Of a stretch of DNA of 64,000 bases, positions 29,264 to 38,169 are shown one piece after another. The position numbers and the translations under genes were made by a program. A model generated the notes under the pieces. That model searched no databases and was not told the origin of the DNA. It was given only the letters and a program-made list of their open reading frames with translations. The stretch is from Burkholderiales bacterium GJ-E10 (lineage in GTDB: Bacteria > Pseudomonadota > Gammaproteobacteria > Burkholderiales > Burkholderiaceae_F), in contig AP014683.1 in assembly GCA_000828975.1 (NCBI GenBank), positions 1,441,520 through 1,505,519 of the forward strand, read 5' to 3'. The first letter of the stretch is position 1; each line of letters starts with the position of its first letter.

Positions 29264-30352
29264 GTGAATGCCGACAAAACCCCGGTGCGGCGCGCGAAGG
29301 GCAAATTCGAACTCGACGAGCGCCTCAAGGCCTATCAGGGCGTATGGGTCTTCATCGAACACGAGCGCGGCGAAGTCCACCCGGTATCGTGGGAGCTCCT
29401 CGGCGAAGGTCGCAAGCTCGCCGACAAGCTCGGGGTTGCTCTCGCGGGCGTCGTGCTCGGCGCACCCGGAGAGGCAACCCGCCGCTTCTGCGAGGAAGCG
29501 TTTTACCACGGCGCGGACCTCTGCTATCGGATCGAAGATCCGGTGCTGGCGAACTACCGCAACCAGCCCTTCACCAAAGGGCTCACCGATCTGGTCGAAA
29601 CCTATCAGCCCGAGATCCTGCTCTTGGGCGCGACGACGCAGGGGCGCGATCTCGCAGGCAGCGTCGCAACGACGCTCAAGACCGGTCTCACGGCGGACTG
29701 CACGGACCTCGCCATCGACATGGAGAACCGCAGCCTGGCGGCGTCGCGGCCGACATTCGGCGGCACCCTCCTCTGCACCATCCTTACCCTCAATTACCGC
29801 CCCCAAATGGCGACGGTGCGTCCGCGCGTTATGGCCATGCCCGACCGCGATCCATCGCGCCGAGGAACGGTGATCGAACATGCGTTGGGCCTGATCGAAT
29901 CGCAGATCGTGACCAAGGTGCTCGACTACATTCCCGATGACCTCCAGGGAAAGCCGCAGTTGCCCTTCGCGGACGTCATCGTTGCGGGCGGCCGGGGCAT
30001 GAAGAATGCCGACAATTTTCAGTTGATCTGGAACCTGGCGATGACGCTGGGCGCGGAAGTCGGTGCTTCGCGTCCGGTGGTGCAGGCGGGCTGGGTCGAA
30101 GCCGACCGGCAAGTCGGCCAGTCAGGGAAAACCGTCCGGCCGAAGCTCTATATCGCGGCCGGCATTTCGGGCGCCGTACAGCACCGCGTCGGCATGGAAG
30201 GATCGGACGTGATCGTGGCGATCAACAGCGACCCCAACGCGCCCATTTTCGATTTCGCGACGTACGGAATCGTCGGGAATGCCATGACGATCCTGCCGGC
30301 GTTGACGGAGGCATTCCGCCAGCAATTGGCGGTGGCAAAGATTGCAGTTTGA
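29264..30352 (+). CDS. fixB: Electron-bifurcating flavoprotein alpha subunit FixB
   Basis: 362 residues, ETF-alpha family. The FAD-binding C-terminal domain is complete: [28 protein letters not shown], then [20 protein letters not shown] and [20 protein letters not shown]. The GTG at 29264 is preferred because AAGGAG lies six bases before it, whereas the in-frame ATG at 29258 directly abuts that ribosome-binding site. Partner of FixA; together they hold the bifurcating and carrier FADs. Confidence 0.95.
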   Translation: MNADKTPVRRAKGKFELDERLKAYQGVWVFIEHERGEVHPVSWELLGEGRKLADKLGVALAGVVLGAPGEATRRFCEEAFYHGADLCYRIEDPVLANYRNQPFTKGLTDLVETYQPEILLLGATTQGRDLAGSVATTLKTGLTADCTDLAIDMENRSLAASRPTFGGTLLCTILTLNYRPQMATVRPRVMAMPDRDPSRRGTVIEHALGLIESQIVTKVLDYIPDDLQGKPQLPFADVIVAGGRGMKNADNFQLIWNLAMTLGAEVGASRPVVQAGWVEADRQVGQSGKTVRPKLYIAAGISGAVQHRVGMEGSDVIVAINSDPNAPIFDFATYGIVGNAMTILPALTEAFRQQLAVAKIAV

Positions 30353-30365
30353 GGAAGGCGGCGTC

Positions 30366-31664
30366 ATGGCAACGAAATTCGATGCGATCGTGGTAGGGGC
30401 GGGTCCGTCCGGGAACGCTGCGGCGTACACGCTTGCGAAAGCGGGATTGCAGGTTCTTCAGATCGAGCGGGGAGAAACACCCGGATCGAAAAACGTCCAG
30501 GGTGCGATCCTGTATTCCGACGCGCTCGAACGGATCATTCCGGATTTCCGGGACGAGGCCCCGCTCGAGCGCCATATCATCGAACAGCGCATGTGGGTCC
30601 TCGATGACGAATCCTTCGTCGGGTCGCACTACCGCTCCGACCGCTTCAACAAACCGCCCTACAACCGGTACACGATCATCCGCGCCCAGTTCGACAAGTG
30701 GTTTTCCGAGAAGGTGCAGGAAGCGGGAACGCTGTTGATTTGCGAAACCACGGTATCCGATCTCCTGATGGACGACGGACGAGTGGTCGGCGTGCAGACC
30801 GACCGCTTGGGAGGAACGGTCTACGCCGACATCGTCGTTCTCGCCGACGGCGTCAACTCCGTGCTGGCCCGCAAGGCCGGGTTCCGGCCCGAACTGAAGC
30901 CGGCCGAGGTGGCGCTCGCCGTCAAGGAAATCCACTTCCTTCCGCAGGAATCGGTGGACAGCCGCTTCAACGTCTCGGGCGATGCCGGCGTGGTCATCGA
31001 GATGATGGGAAAAATCACGCGCGGGATGGCGGGAACAGGGTTCCTGTACACCAACAAGGAATCGATCACGGTGGGCGTGGGTTGCCTGCTTTCCGATTTC
31101 AAGCGGCAAAAAATCACCCCCTACGAACTCCTGGAGCGGATGAAGGCGCACCCGGCGATTGCGCCGCTTCTCGAAGGCGGGGAAATGAAGGAATACTGCG
31201 CGCATCTCATCCCGGAAGGCGGGTACAAGGCGATCCCGCAGCTCTCCGGGGACGGCTGGCTGGTGGTTGGCGATGCCGCCATGTTCGTCAACTCGGTGCA
31301 TCGGGAAGGCTCGAACCTCGCCATGACCAGCGGTCGCCTCGCGGCCGAAACGATCATCGAACTCGCGCGGGAAGGAAAGCCGTACTCGGCCGCCAATCTT
31401 GGCCGCTACCGCGCGAAACTGGATGAAAGCTTCGTGATGAAGGATCTGAAGAAGTACCGGAATATGCCGGAGATCCTCCATGACAATCCCCAGTTCTTCA
31501 CCGATTATCCGGAGTTGCTCAGCGAGGCGGCGCACACCTTGCTGCATGTCGACGGCGCCGACAAGAAGTCCAAGGAGCGGCAGGTCCGAAAGGGCTTCCG
31601 TTCGCGCCGTTCCCTGCTGGGAATGATGACCGACGCCTACAAAATGTGGAGGGCCTTCGAATGA
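30366..31664 (+). CDS. fixC: FixC flavoprotein (ETF-quinone oxidoreductase-like)
   Basis: 432 residues from the ATG at 30366, preceded by GAGGAAGGC. The N-terminal dinucleotide fold [20 protein letters not shown] binds [19 protein letters not shown] and [20 protein letters not shown] are further conserved FAD contacts. FixC passes electrons from FixAB to the quinone pool and, with FixX, is the membrane-proximal module. It overlaps fixX by ATGA. Confidence 0.95.
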   Translation: MATKFDAIVVGAGPSGNAAAYTLAKAGLQVLQIERGETPGSKNVQGAILYSDALERIIPDFRDEAPLERHIIEQRMWVLDDESFVGSHYRSDRFNKPPYNRYTIIRAQFDKWFSEKVQEAGTLLICETTVSDLLMDDGRVVGVQTDRLGGTVYADIVVLADGVNSVLARKAGFRPELKPAEVALAVKEIHFLPQESVDSRFNVSGDAGVVIEMMGKITRGMAGTGFLYTNKESITVGVGCLLSDFKRQKITPYELLERMKAHPAIAPLLEGGEMKEYCAHLIPEGGYKAIPQLSGDGWLVVGDAAMFVNSVHREGSNLAMTSGRLAAETIIELAREGKPYSAANLGRYRAKLDESFVMKDLKKYRNMPEILHDNPQFFTDYPELLSEAAHTLLHVDGADKKSKERQVRKGFRSRRSLLGMMTDAYKMWRAFE

Positions 31665-31954
31665 GCGGACTGCGCGTCGAGGAAAAGCTGTTTCAGAACC
31701 GGTATCGGGTGGATGCAGGCCGGCCCCACATCGCCATCGTGGACTCCGGAATCTGCGCGGATTCCTGCCGCGATCAGCAATGCACCGTCTGCTGCCCGGC
31801 CGGTTGCTACACGCGGGAAGGAAACGGCCGGGTCGTGCTGATCACCGACGGATGCCTCGAATGCGGCACCTGCCGCATCATCTGCGAGGATCACCGCAAT
31901 GTTGCGTGGGAGTATCCGCGGGGCGGATACGGGGTCCTGTTCAAATTCGGTTGA
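31661..31954 (+). CDS. fixX: FixX ferredoxin-like protein
   Basis: 97 residues starting at the ATG overlapping the fixC stop. It carries a Cys-rich half [18 protein letters not shown] and a C-terminal [11 protein letters not shown] motif, the normal FixX arrangement for Fe-S binding. It works with FixC as the electron exit or entry Fe-S subunit. The gene ends seven bases before nifQ. Confidence 0.95.
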   Translation: MSGLRVEEKLFQNRYRVDAGRPHIAIVDSGICADSCRDQQCTVCCPAGCYTREGNGRVVLITDGCLECGTCRIICEDHRNVAWEYPRGGYGVLFKFG

Positions 31955-31961
31955 GGCACCC

Positions 31962-32519
31962 ATGCCCGGGCCGGTATTTTCGGAACTGCTGCGGAGCAGC
32001 CGGTTTCCCGATGATCGGCGCACCATCGCGTTCGCCGGCGCGATCGCTCGGGCGCTGGAAGCGAAGCGCGTCCCGGTGGTGCGCGGTCTTTCGGAGGAGC
32101 GGTTCCAGCGCCTGCTGCGTACCTGTTTTCCCGGTGTGCATCTGCAAAACGGCACGGCCGGGGTACCGTCCGGGATCGACGAATTCGACGATCTGCTGGC
32201 GCTGCTGCGGGAGCATGCCGCGACGCGGGACGAAGCCAACGACTGGCTCGCCCACTGCATCGCATCGGCTGCAATGGGCGAAATGCACCTTTGGCAGGAC
32301 ATGGGACTCCCCGGGCGCGCCCTGTTGTCCGACCTCTTTTTCAACTACTTCCCCACGCTTGCGGCCGGCAATACCGGCGACATGAAGTGGAAGAAATACC
32401 TGTACCGCGAACTTTGCGAACGGGCCGGAATCCGGGTCTGCCGCTCGCCGCGCTGCGACGACTGCCCCGACCGCGCACGGTGTTTCGGCCCTGAGGAAGC
32501 GGTCGCGGACGCGGCGTGA
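31962..32519 (+). CDS. nifQ: NifQ, molybdenum donor for FeMo-co synthesis
   Basis: 185 residues. The helical middle with DEANDWLAHCIASAAMGEMH and LWQDMGLPGRALLSDLFFNYF followed by NTGDMKWKKYLYRELC is NifQ-like, and the C-terminal motif CRSPRCDDCPDRARC (C-x4-C-x2-C-x5-C) is the Mo-Fe-S cluster site. NifQ delivers Mo to NifEN/NifH during cofactor maturation. The start at 31962 follows the fixX stop closely. Placement in the operon with nifV (homocitrate) puts two FeMo-co inputs together. Confidence 0.93.
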   Translation: MPGPVFSELLRSSRFPDDRRTIAFAGAIARALEAKRVPVVRGLSEERFQRLLRTCFPGVHLQNGTAGVPSGIDEFDDLLALLREHAATRDEANDWLAHCIASAAMGEMHLWQDMGLPGRALLSDLFFNYFPTLAAGNTGDMKWKKYLYRELCERAGIRVCRSPRCDDCPDRARCFGPEEAVADAA

Positions 32520-32656
32520 CGAGGTTCATATTGCCTTGGGCACATTGCTGGCGTTGACGCCATCCGAACCGCGCCACCGCCAGACTGCAGTTTATGAGGC
32601 AAAAAGACGATTTCTTACCATGTCTCGGAAGGGACATTCAACGGGACGAAACCAGT

Positions 32657-33082
32657 ATGCAAATCGGCGTGGACGCACAACGGGCGGTGGAGAATCGGCG
32701 GGTATTCGTGATCGACGAGAGCGAAATCGACCGCGCCGCCCTGCAATTCATGCTCGCCGACGAAAACGAAACCCACGAATTCGCCAGCGTCCAGGCCGCC
32801 TTGGAAAAGGGCGAGGCATGGCCGCCGGACCTGGCCTTGATCGGAACCTCAGTCACGGGCAAGGGTGGCGCCGCGCTGTTGCATCGCCTGCGCGCGACCT
32901 GGCCCGGGATCAAGATCCTGGTCGTCAGCGAAACGGCTGACATCGCCGGCATCGCGGCGGCCAAGGCCGCCGGAGCGGATGATGCGCTCGCCCGGCCCTT
33001 CAAGCTCGAGACCGTGCGGCGCAAAGTGGACCGCCTGCTTGGCCGCCCGGTGGAACTGCGGATTTCGGTAGTCGAGCGATGA
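32657..33082 (+). CDS. Receiver-like protein lacking the phospho-acceptor Asp
   Basis: 141 residues with a single response-regulator receiver fold: VFVIDESEIDRAALQFMLAD, PPDLALIGTSVTGKGGAALL, IKILVVSETADIAG, AAGADDALARPF. The acidic pocket is partly kept (Asp20, Glu21), but the phosphorylated Asp after the third strand is Gly (position 63) and the conserved Lys of the KPF motif is Arg. It is therefore probably a pseudo-receiver working by protein contact. No output domain. It follows nifQ by 137 bp on the same strand, probably in the same operon. A start at 32594 would add 21 residues without conserved features. Function unknown. Confidence 0.65.
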   Translation: MQIGVDAQRAVENRRVFVIDESEIDRAALQFMLADENETHEFASVQAALEKGEAWPPDLALIGTSVTGKGGAALLHRLRATWPGIKILVVSETADIAGIAAAKAAGADDALARPFKLETVRRKVDRLLGRPVELRISVVER

Positions 33083-33136
33083 CTGCCGAACCGCCGCCAG
33101 GCGACGCCGAAGTCGAGCGCCCCCCGCACGGCGCGG

Positions 33137-33400
33137 CACCCGGCCGATCTGCGGGAATCGCAGAACGTCTTGTACAAATATCTGGTCGGCTGGCTCGGTG
33201 GCCCACCGCTCTACGTGGCCGAACGCGGCAGTCCACGGCTGCGTCAACGGCACCAGGCGTTCGCCATCGGCGATCACGAGCGCGACGCCTGGATGCATTG
33301 CATGCGCCTTGCTCTGGAGCGGCACGTTTCCGATGGCGCGCTGCGCGAAGAGATCCTTCAGGCCCTGCTCAAGACGGCAAGTTTCCTGCGTAACCGGTAG
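33137..33400 (+). pseudogene. Remnant of a group II truncated haemoglobin (C-terminal part)
   Basis: In frame from 33137 the translation reads HPADLRESQNVLYKYLVGWL, then GGPPLYV, and a C-terminal LRNR, clearly the second half of a group II (trHbO-like) globin. The proximal heme His (in RLRQRHQAFAIG) and the G8 Trp (ERDAWMHCM) are kept. The N-terminal helices A, B, C and the CD corner with the distal pocket residues are missing: the frame is closed upstream by the stop at 33080-33082, and no matching N-terminus appears in other frames. It could still be translated from the TTG at 33167 as a 77-residue peptide, but without a distal pocket it should not bind heme as a globin. Probably a decayed gene. 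Confidence 0.7.
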
Positions 33401-33506
33401 ATCGACGCAGGAGTCAACAAATTTGGCGCCGGTATTCGGCTACCGGCGCGCCTACCGCCGAAATTGACATGGAAAGCACGGGAACCCTAGAAGGCCCGTC
33501 GCCGTC

Positions 33507-34352
33507 TTACAAGACTGTCGCCGTTGACTGACCGGCAAATTCGGCGCTGAATGCCTCCAGCGTCATATCGATGCGCGCGATATTCTGCTCGGCGAGGAAG
33601 CGTGCTTCGTTGCGGGTAAGGTTGCCCGGCAGCACCGCCCAGTGCCGGTCGGATGAACGCTTCATGATCTGCCGCGCGAAGCTGCGCTGCAACTGATCGT
33701 TGAAGCGGCAACCCAGGAACAGGAAGCTGCGCCCGGAGCGCAATTCCCGCACCCGCGGCGGTATCGGCGTCTGGATGTCGATCTCCGTCAGGACCTCGAC
33801 GAAATCGGTGTCCGAAACCAGAAAGTTCCCGGCGGGCGAAACGCCGCCCAACGGCTTGTAGAGCAGCGTGCACCAGTCCGCCGCCGCCTCGCTGTCCACC
33901 GCGGTGCCCGCGGCGTCGAAGGTGCCGGTCCAGGTGCCGAAGTGCTCGGACTGCGACAGTCCCTGGATCTGGCCCCAGGAAGCGCGCGACGCCAATGCGG
34001 CCTCGGTGGCGTTGTCATACCAGGTATCGACGATCAACGGCAGAAGCGGCTGGGCGCAGATGCGGCGGTGCAAAGCCGAGGGCGCCACCGCCGCCGCGAA
34101 ATTGGCTCGCATGAGCGCAACGATCGTCTTGCGGTGCTTGAAATTCTCGATGAACTGCGCGGCCGCAGTCAAACGATTGCGGATCTTGTGCGGCACTGCC
34201 ACCTTTTGCGTGATCGCCGCGGCGAGATCCTCGGGGGTGGCCGGAACCGGCGAGCCGCCCGGAACGAGCGCCAGCATGCCGGACCCGAGGTAGGGGATCA
34301 CCGTGCCGGCGGCCAGACCTGCCCGGATGTCGCTCAAAAAAGAGTCGCTCAT
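33507..34352 (-). CDS. SIR2-like domain protein in the nifB operon
   Basis: 281 residues. The N-terminal AGTVIPYLGSGML resembles the NAD-binding loop of SIR2-like proteins; LLPLIVDTWYDNATEAAL occupies the place of the TTNYD motif, and the C-terminal SFLFLGCRFNDQLQRSFARQ is the typical SIR2_2 ending. The canonical GAGxS loop is altered to GSGM, so NAD binding or hydrolysis is uncertain. It is the last gene of the minus-strand unit headed by nifB, 61 bp after the DUF3024-like gene. SIR2-like domains serve as deacylases or, in anti-phage systems, as NADases; the place in a nif operon suggests a metabolic role, unproven. Confidence 0.7.
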   Translation of the reverse strand: MSDSFLSDIRAGLAAGTVIPYLGSGMLALVPGGSPVPATPEDLAAAITQKVAVPHKIRNRLTAAAQFIENFKHRKTIVALMRANFAAAVAPSALHRRICAQPLLPLIVDTWYDNATEAALASRASWGQIQGLSQSEHFGTWTGTFDAAGTAVDSEAAADWCTLLYKPLGGVSPAGNFLVSDTDFVEVLTEIDIQTPIPPRVRELRSGRSFLFLGCRFNDQLQRSFARQIMKRSSDRHWAVLPGNLTRNEARFLAEQNIARIDMTLEAFSAEFAGQSTATVL

Positions 34353-34413
34353 GAACCTATTCCTCGTTGCTGGGATTCCGATGTTCCGGCATTAGCGCCC
34401 GGGTTTCGCAAAT

Positions 34414-34785
34414 TCATTGCCAGAAGATCCGCTTGGGATCCTCGTTGAGCATTCCGAGCAGCTCGTGCAGTCGCCCTTGCCCCTGGGGTACCCACAACTG
34501 CGCGGCGTGGTTTCTTGCGTACAAGCGCCACTGTTCCTGCGCGGCGTCGTACTCGAAGCGCGCAATATCGATCTTGCCGCCGGCCCGGTCGATATTGCGT
34601 GAGCAGCACGGACTCACGACGCGATAGCCGCTAGGTTCGGGCGTCACCTCGGGCGAGACATAGCGGTACCGCGTACGCCGCGCCAGCGCGCGCAGGATTC
34701 TGCGACGATCCAACTCATTGGGATGGCGCTGCGATGGACCGGGCCCGGACGCCATCGAGGCGAGAATGGCGGAAGAAGCTTGCAT
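34414..34785 (-). CDS. DUF3024-like small protein
   Basis: 123 residues from the ATG at 34785. Conserved-looking features are ELDRRRILRALARRTRYRYV, VSPCCSRNIDRAGGKIDIA and RFEYDAAQEQWRLYARNHAA, the last resembling the DUF3024 signature of an aromatic W-x-LY block. The Cys pair in SPCCSRN could bind metal. An in-frame extension upstream to 34953 overlaps the NifZ-like gene and has a Trp/Arg-rich composition unlike a protein. Function unknown; it is in the nifB operon between a NifZ-like and a SIR2-like gene. Confidence 0.6.
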   Translation of the reverse strand: MQASSAILASMASGPGPSQRHPNELDRRRILRALARRTRYRYVSPEVTPEPSGYRVVSPCCSRNIDRAGGKIDIARFEYDAAQEQWRLYARNHAAQLWVPQGQGRLHELLGMLNEDPKRIFWQ

Positions 34786-34810
34786 GGTTCTCAAGGCGAC
34801 GCCGGCTTGC

Positions 34811-35053
34811 TCAGAGCGCACCAATCTCCTCTTCCAGGCAACCCACCACCCGCCCGTTGCCAAAGGCCACGAGATAGATGGGAATGTTCCCCTCGACCAT
34901 GGTTCCCACCCGGACGATCTCCCCCTGCGCACCCTCGGCCGCGAGCGGTTCATCGGCCGCGCAGTCCGGGTAGGAGCCGTCGTTGACGAGTTCCTTCAAT
35001 GCGATCACCGGCTGACCCCACTGATATTTCGCAGTTCTCAGATCGGGATTCAA
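34811..35053 (-). CDS. NifZ-like protein (second copy)
   Basis: 80 residues. The pattern YQWGQPVIALKELVNDGSYP, then GEIVRVGTMVEGNIPIYLV and GRVVGCLEEEI, follows the NifZ SH3-like domain (compare the NifZ at 54671). NifZ assists P-cluster maturation of the MoFe protein. Its start overlaps the stop of the LRV gene (ATGA), so the two are translationally coupled. This copy is shorter than NifZ and lacks its C-terminal tail, and may have a different client. Confidence 0.75.
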   Translation of the reverse strand: MNPDLRTAKYQWGQPVIALKELVNDGSYPDCAADEPLAAEGAQGEIVRVGTMVEGNIPIYLVAFGNGRVVGCLEEEIGAL

Positions 35054-35871
35054 TTGCAGCCCTCCAATACCTGGAATTGTTTCGTGGATTCGCCCGTCGG
35101 GCGAGGCATGAGACGGGCACGCGCGACCGCTGCCACCGCCTCTTCCGGGTCGGCCAGGAGAGCACCGAGATCCCGTGGCGGCAGACGCTGAGCCACCTCG
35201 TAGCGCACCCGCCAGTCCGCGTCCTGGATCAGGCGATCGAGCAGGCCGGGCGGCAGGCGCTGCGCGACGATCGCGCGCACCGCGGGGTCCGGATCGCGGA
35301 CCATCGACAAAAGCGCCGGCGCCTCGAGGCGGCGCGCCACGGCCATCCGCACCTGGTCATCGGAATCGTTGGCCATGCGGCTCAACAGGGACAGCGGAAG
35401 ACGCTTGGCTACCTGGACCCGCACGTAGTAGTCGGGGTCGTCGATCATGCGCGGAAGGCTTCCCGGCGGCAGTCGCAAGGCGACGCGGATACGCACCTCG
35501 CGATGCGGGTCATTGGCCAGCTTCTCGAGGCTGCTGCCGGGAAGCCGCTGCACGGCGCTCCAGCGCACCGTTTCATCGGGATCGCCCAGCATCCGTTCCA
35601 AAAGAAAGACATCGGCATGACGGGCCGCGATGGCCCGCACCTCGAAATAGGGATGCTCCAAGGCTTCGTTGGCCACCGTCGGATTCCAGTCGAAGAATCG
35701 TTCGATGCGCTTGGCATACCGGTCGGCCACGCAGGCGTGGCCCAGCTGGCACAGACCGCGCGCTCGCAGCGCGGCGTGGGCGCAGCCCGAGCAGTCGACC
35801 GCACGGCCTTGCCAGTCGACCGATTCGAACGGCTCATCGTCGACACCGGGCCGATCGAGGACTTTGGGCAT
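35050..35871 (-). CDS. Fe-S leucine-rich-repeat-variant (LRV) protein
   Basis: 273 residues. The N-terminus holds four Cys (27, 30, 41, 47: C-x2-C-x10-C-x5-C) that fit the [4Fe-4S] site of the Azotobacter vinelandii LRV protein. From residue about 60 there are at least eight 24-residue alpha/3-10 repeats of the type VRxxVAxRLPPGLLxxLxxDPD. The ATG at 35871 is preferred over the adjacent GTG at 35874 because GGAG lies five bases before it. LRV genes are frequently found near nifB; the molecular role is not established. Part of the nifB operon. Confidence 0.85.
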   Translation of the reverse strand: MPKVLDRPGVDDEPFESVDWQGRAVDCSGCAHAALRARGLCQLGHACVADRYAKRIERFFDWNPTVANEALEHPYFEVRAIAARHADVFLLERMLGDPDETVRWSAVQRLPGSSLEKLANDPHREVRIRVALRLPPGSLPRMIDDPDYYVRVQVAKRLPLSLLSRMANDSDDQVRMAVARRLEAPALLSMVRDPDPAVRAIVAQRLPPGLLDRLIQDADWRVRYEVAQRLPPRDLGALLADPEEAVAAVARARLMPRPTGESTKQFQVLEGCN

Positions 35872-35901
35872 CACGGCTCCCGACGCCTTGTCCGCGTCCC
35901 G

Positions 35902-36282
35902 TCAGGACCGGCGGCCGATGCTGGAAACGCTCACCGTCGCCACCACGGCCGGATTGGCCGAGTGACTCGTACCGCAGGCGCTGCCGGGCGCGGCCTTGGG
36001 ATCGAAGAAGGTCAGGCCGGCGCTCACCGCGGTTTCGGCGAAATCCACCGTATGCCCCTCGAGCAGCAGGCGACTCTGGGCCGGCAAAAACAGCTTGAGT
36101 CCGTTGACATCCAATGTGGCATCGCCCGGACGAGGCTCCGATTCCACATTGAATTCCGAGCTGTATCCGGAACAGCCGCCCGGGCTTACCGTCAGGCGGA
36201 AGCCCGCCGACGGACCGGCGCCGCCGAACCGGACCATGCGACGCATGAATCGCTCCGCGGCGGGGGTTATGGTGATGTTCAT
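35902..36282 (-). CDS. IscA/HesB-like Fe-S carrier (nif type)
   Basis: 126 residues, A-type carrier fold: ITITPAAERFMRRMV, FRLTVSPGGCSGYSSEFNVE, and a C-terminal SACGTSHSA. Cys37 of the GGCSG loop is present, but the usual C-terminal CGCG pair is reduced to a single Cys (SACGTS), so cluster ligation must differ from ErpA or IscA. It may support NifB or the ferredoxin in the same operon. The ATG at 36282 is used; a TTG five codons upstream is possible. It starts 12 bases after the ferredoxin stop. Confidence 0.82.
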   Translation of the reverse strand: MNITITPAAERFMRRMVRFGGAGPSAGFRLTVSPGGCSGYSSEFNVESEPRPGDATLDVNGLKLFLPAQSRLLLEGHTVDFAETAVSAGLTFFDPKAAPGSACGTSHSANPAVVATVSVSSIGRRS

Positions 36283-36293
36283 GGGGTCCGTCC

Positions 36294-36518
36294 TCAAGCC
36301 GGTGCCTGGTAGCGTGGATAGGATTTGTCGATGACGCAGGTATTCTCAACCGGACACACCGCGACGCACTGCGGCTCGTCGAAGTGGCCGATGCACTCGG
36401 TGCACTTCTTGGGATCGATGATGAACGTGCCGTTCTTCTCACGGATCGCGACGTTGGGACACTCAGGCTCGCACGCCGAACAGGCCGTGCACTGCGAAGC
36501 GATGATCTTGTAGGCCAA
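36294..36518 (-). CDS. fdxN: 2[4Fe-4S] ferredoxin, copy 1 (nifB-linked, FdxN type)
   Basis: 74 residues with [12 protein letters not shown] and [18 protein letters not shown], two [4Fe-4S] sites; the C-x8-C spacing in the second is the FdxN/NifB-linked pattern. No ATG is available at the conserved N-terminus; the likely start is the TTG at 36518, preceded by AAGGAAACCATC, giving an N-terminus equivalent to that of the second copy at 57196-57420, which begins with ATG. FdxN donates electrons for NifB-co synthesis. It lies 26 bp after nifB. Confidence 0.9.
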   Translation of the reverse strand: MAYKIIASQCTACSACEPECPNVAIREKNGTFIIDPKKCTECIGHFDEPQCVAVCPVENTCVIDKSYPRYQAPA

Positions 36519-36544
36519 GATGGTTTCCTTTTCGATTTGAAGAA

Positions 36545-38158
36545 TCACGCCGCGGCGATGTAGGCGCCCTGCCGGATATCGGCATCCCCCCGCGGCGTGT
36601 GCACGATCTCGCCCGCGGCGACCTTGCCCACGTATTCGCGGAAATACGCCATCGCCGACTGCTCTATGTACGCATGGGCATATTTGTCGACCGGATCGAT
36701 GCCGGCCTTCTTGAGATCGTCCCGCGGACAGTTGCCGATCTTGGCGACAAACACGGCGTGGCAATCGTTGATCGCGCGGATCACGGTCTCGAGCGTCTCT
36801 TCCTCGCCATAACCGCCCTGGCAATAGTGGTCCACCCGACGGTGGCCGACGAACTTGCTGCCCTCGGCGCCGATCTCATATATCTGGAATTCGCTGGCGT
36901 GGCCGAAATGTTCGTTGATCCGGCCGTGGCCTTTGGTGGCAACCGCGACCAGCATGCGAATGCCCTGCGCGGCAGCCAGTTGCGCAAGCTGCTCCTGTTC
37001 GTCCTTCTTGGCGGCCACGGTCGCCTGGCGCTCGATCTCGACGGCTTCCTGATAGGCCTTGCGCGACTTGGCGTCGTACGTGACCTCCATCGCATCGATC
37101 TTGTCAGTGGAGAATTCCGCGCTTCGGTCCTCGCCGAGCAAGCCGACCGCGTCGGCGCGGCACTGCCGGCAGTGCCGCATCATGTTCATTTCGCCCTCGC
37201 AGGCGTCTTGCAGCGCCTTGAGTTCCTGGGCCGTCGGGCCGCGCTGGCCGTTGAGGCCGAACACGGTGCCGTGCTCCGGTGCCGAGATCAGCGGCATGAT
37301 GTTGTGCAGGAAGGCTCCCCGCGATTTCACTGCGCGATTGACCTCGACCAGGTGCTGGTCGTTGATGCCGGGAATCATCACCGAGTTGACCTTGCACAAG
37401 ATCTTGCGCTCCGTGAGCATCTCCAGCCCCTGCATCTGGCGCTCGGTGAGGATGCGTGCCGCATCGATGCCGGTATAGCGCTTGTTGCGATAGTAGATCC
37501 ACGGGTAGATGTGCTGACCGATCTCCGGATCGATCATGTTCACGGTGATCGTCACGTGATCGACGTTGTAGCGGGCGATCGTGTCGACGTGATCGGGCAG
37601 GGTCAGGCCGTTGGTGGACAGGCACAGCTTGATGTCAGGCGCCGACTGCGAAATGAGCTCGAAGGTCTTGAAGGTCTTGGCCGGATTGGCCAACGGATCA
37701 CCGGGCCCGGCGATGCCCAGCACGGTCATCTGCGGTATCGCGGAAGCGACCGCAAGCACCTTTTTCGCGGCCTGTTCCGGGGTGAGCTTTTCGCTGACCA
37801 CGCCCGGGCGGGATTCATTGGCGCAGTCGTACTTGCGATTGCAGTAGTTGCACTGGATGTTGCATGCCGGGGCCACCGCCACGTGCATGCGGGCATAGTG
37901 GTGGTGGGCTTCCTCGCTGTAGCAGGGGTGGTTTTTCACCTTCTCCCAAACTTCGGGATCCATGTCCTGCGGCCCGTCCGAAGAGCCGCAACTGGCCTTT
38001 CCCGATCCACCGCTGGTGCCGCAGCCCTTGTGTTCGGCCACCTGGTCGAGCAATCGCTTCAACGGGGTAACCGGCTTGACCTGGTCAACGCCCACGTATG
38101 CGGTTTTCGGCTGCACGGCATCCCCTGTGGTGTTCCGGGCTCCCCAAGAGCCCGCCAT
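36545..38158 (-). CDS. nifB: FeMo cofactor biosynthesis radical SAM protein NifB
   Basis: Up to 537 residues. The radical SAM motif [20 protein letters not shown] (C-x3-C-x2-C) and the N-terminal [20 protein letters not shown] are diagnostic. A C-terminal NifX-like domain (from about residue 410, [20 protein letters not shown]) is fused as in most proteobacterial NifB. NifB builds NifB-co, the 8Fe-9S-C core. The longest frame starts at 38158, but the sigma-54 promoter predicts transcription from about 38160, so translation more likely begins inside, for example at the GTG at 38116 with AGGGGA just before it, which would remove 14 non-conserved residues. Head of a seven-gene operon. Confidence 0.95.
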   Translation of the reverse strand: MAGSWGARNTTGDAVQPKTAYVGVDQVKPVTPLKRLLDQVAEHKGCGTSGGSGKASCGSSDGPQDMDPEVWEKVKNHPCYSEEAHHHYARMHVAVAPACNIQCNYCNRKYDCANESRPGVVSEKLTPEQAAKKVLAVASAIPQMTVLGIAGPGDPLANPAKTFKTFELISQSAPDIKLCLSTNGLTLPDHVDTIARYNVDHVTITVNMIDPEIGQHIYPWIYYRNKRYTGIDAARILTERQMQGLEMLTERKILCKVNSVMIPGINDQHLVEVNRAVKSRGAFLHNIMPLISAPEHGTVFGLNGQRGPTAQELKALQDACEGEMNMMRHCRQCRADAVGLLGEDRSAEFSTDKIDAMEVTYDAKSRKAYQEAVEIERQATVAAKKDEQEQLAQLAAAQGIRMLVAVATKGHGRINEHFGHASEFQIYEIGAEGSKFVGHRRVDHYCQGGYGEEETLETVIRAINDCHAVFVAKIGNCPRDDLKKAGIDPVDKYAHAYIEQSAMAYFREYVGKVAAGEIVHTPRGDADIRQGAYIAAA

Positions 38159-38169
38159 GCCCTGGAGCT

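Noticed and set aside
32538-32553. GGGCACATTGCTGGCG as a sigma-54 promoter for the receiver-like gene
   Set aside because: GG-N10-GC is present, but both halves depart from consensus and no TGT-N10-ACA was found upstream; cotranscription with nifQ is simpler.
33079-33393. Plus-strand open frame starting at ATG 33079 as a separate gene
   Set aside because: The other frame at this place encodes a recognisable globin half, and this frame gives an Arg/Pro/Ala-rich chain without features.
36294-36824. Longer ferredoxin start within the nifB 3' end
   Set aside because: The extension is antisense-like in composition and overlaps nifB; the TTG at 36518 matches the N-terminus of the second ferredoxin copy.
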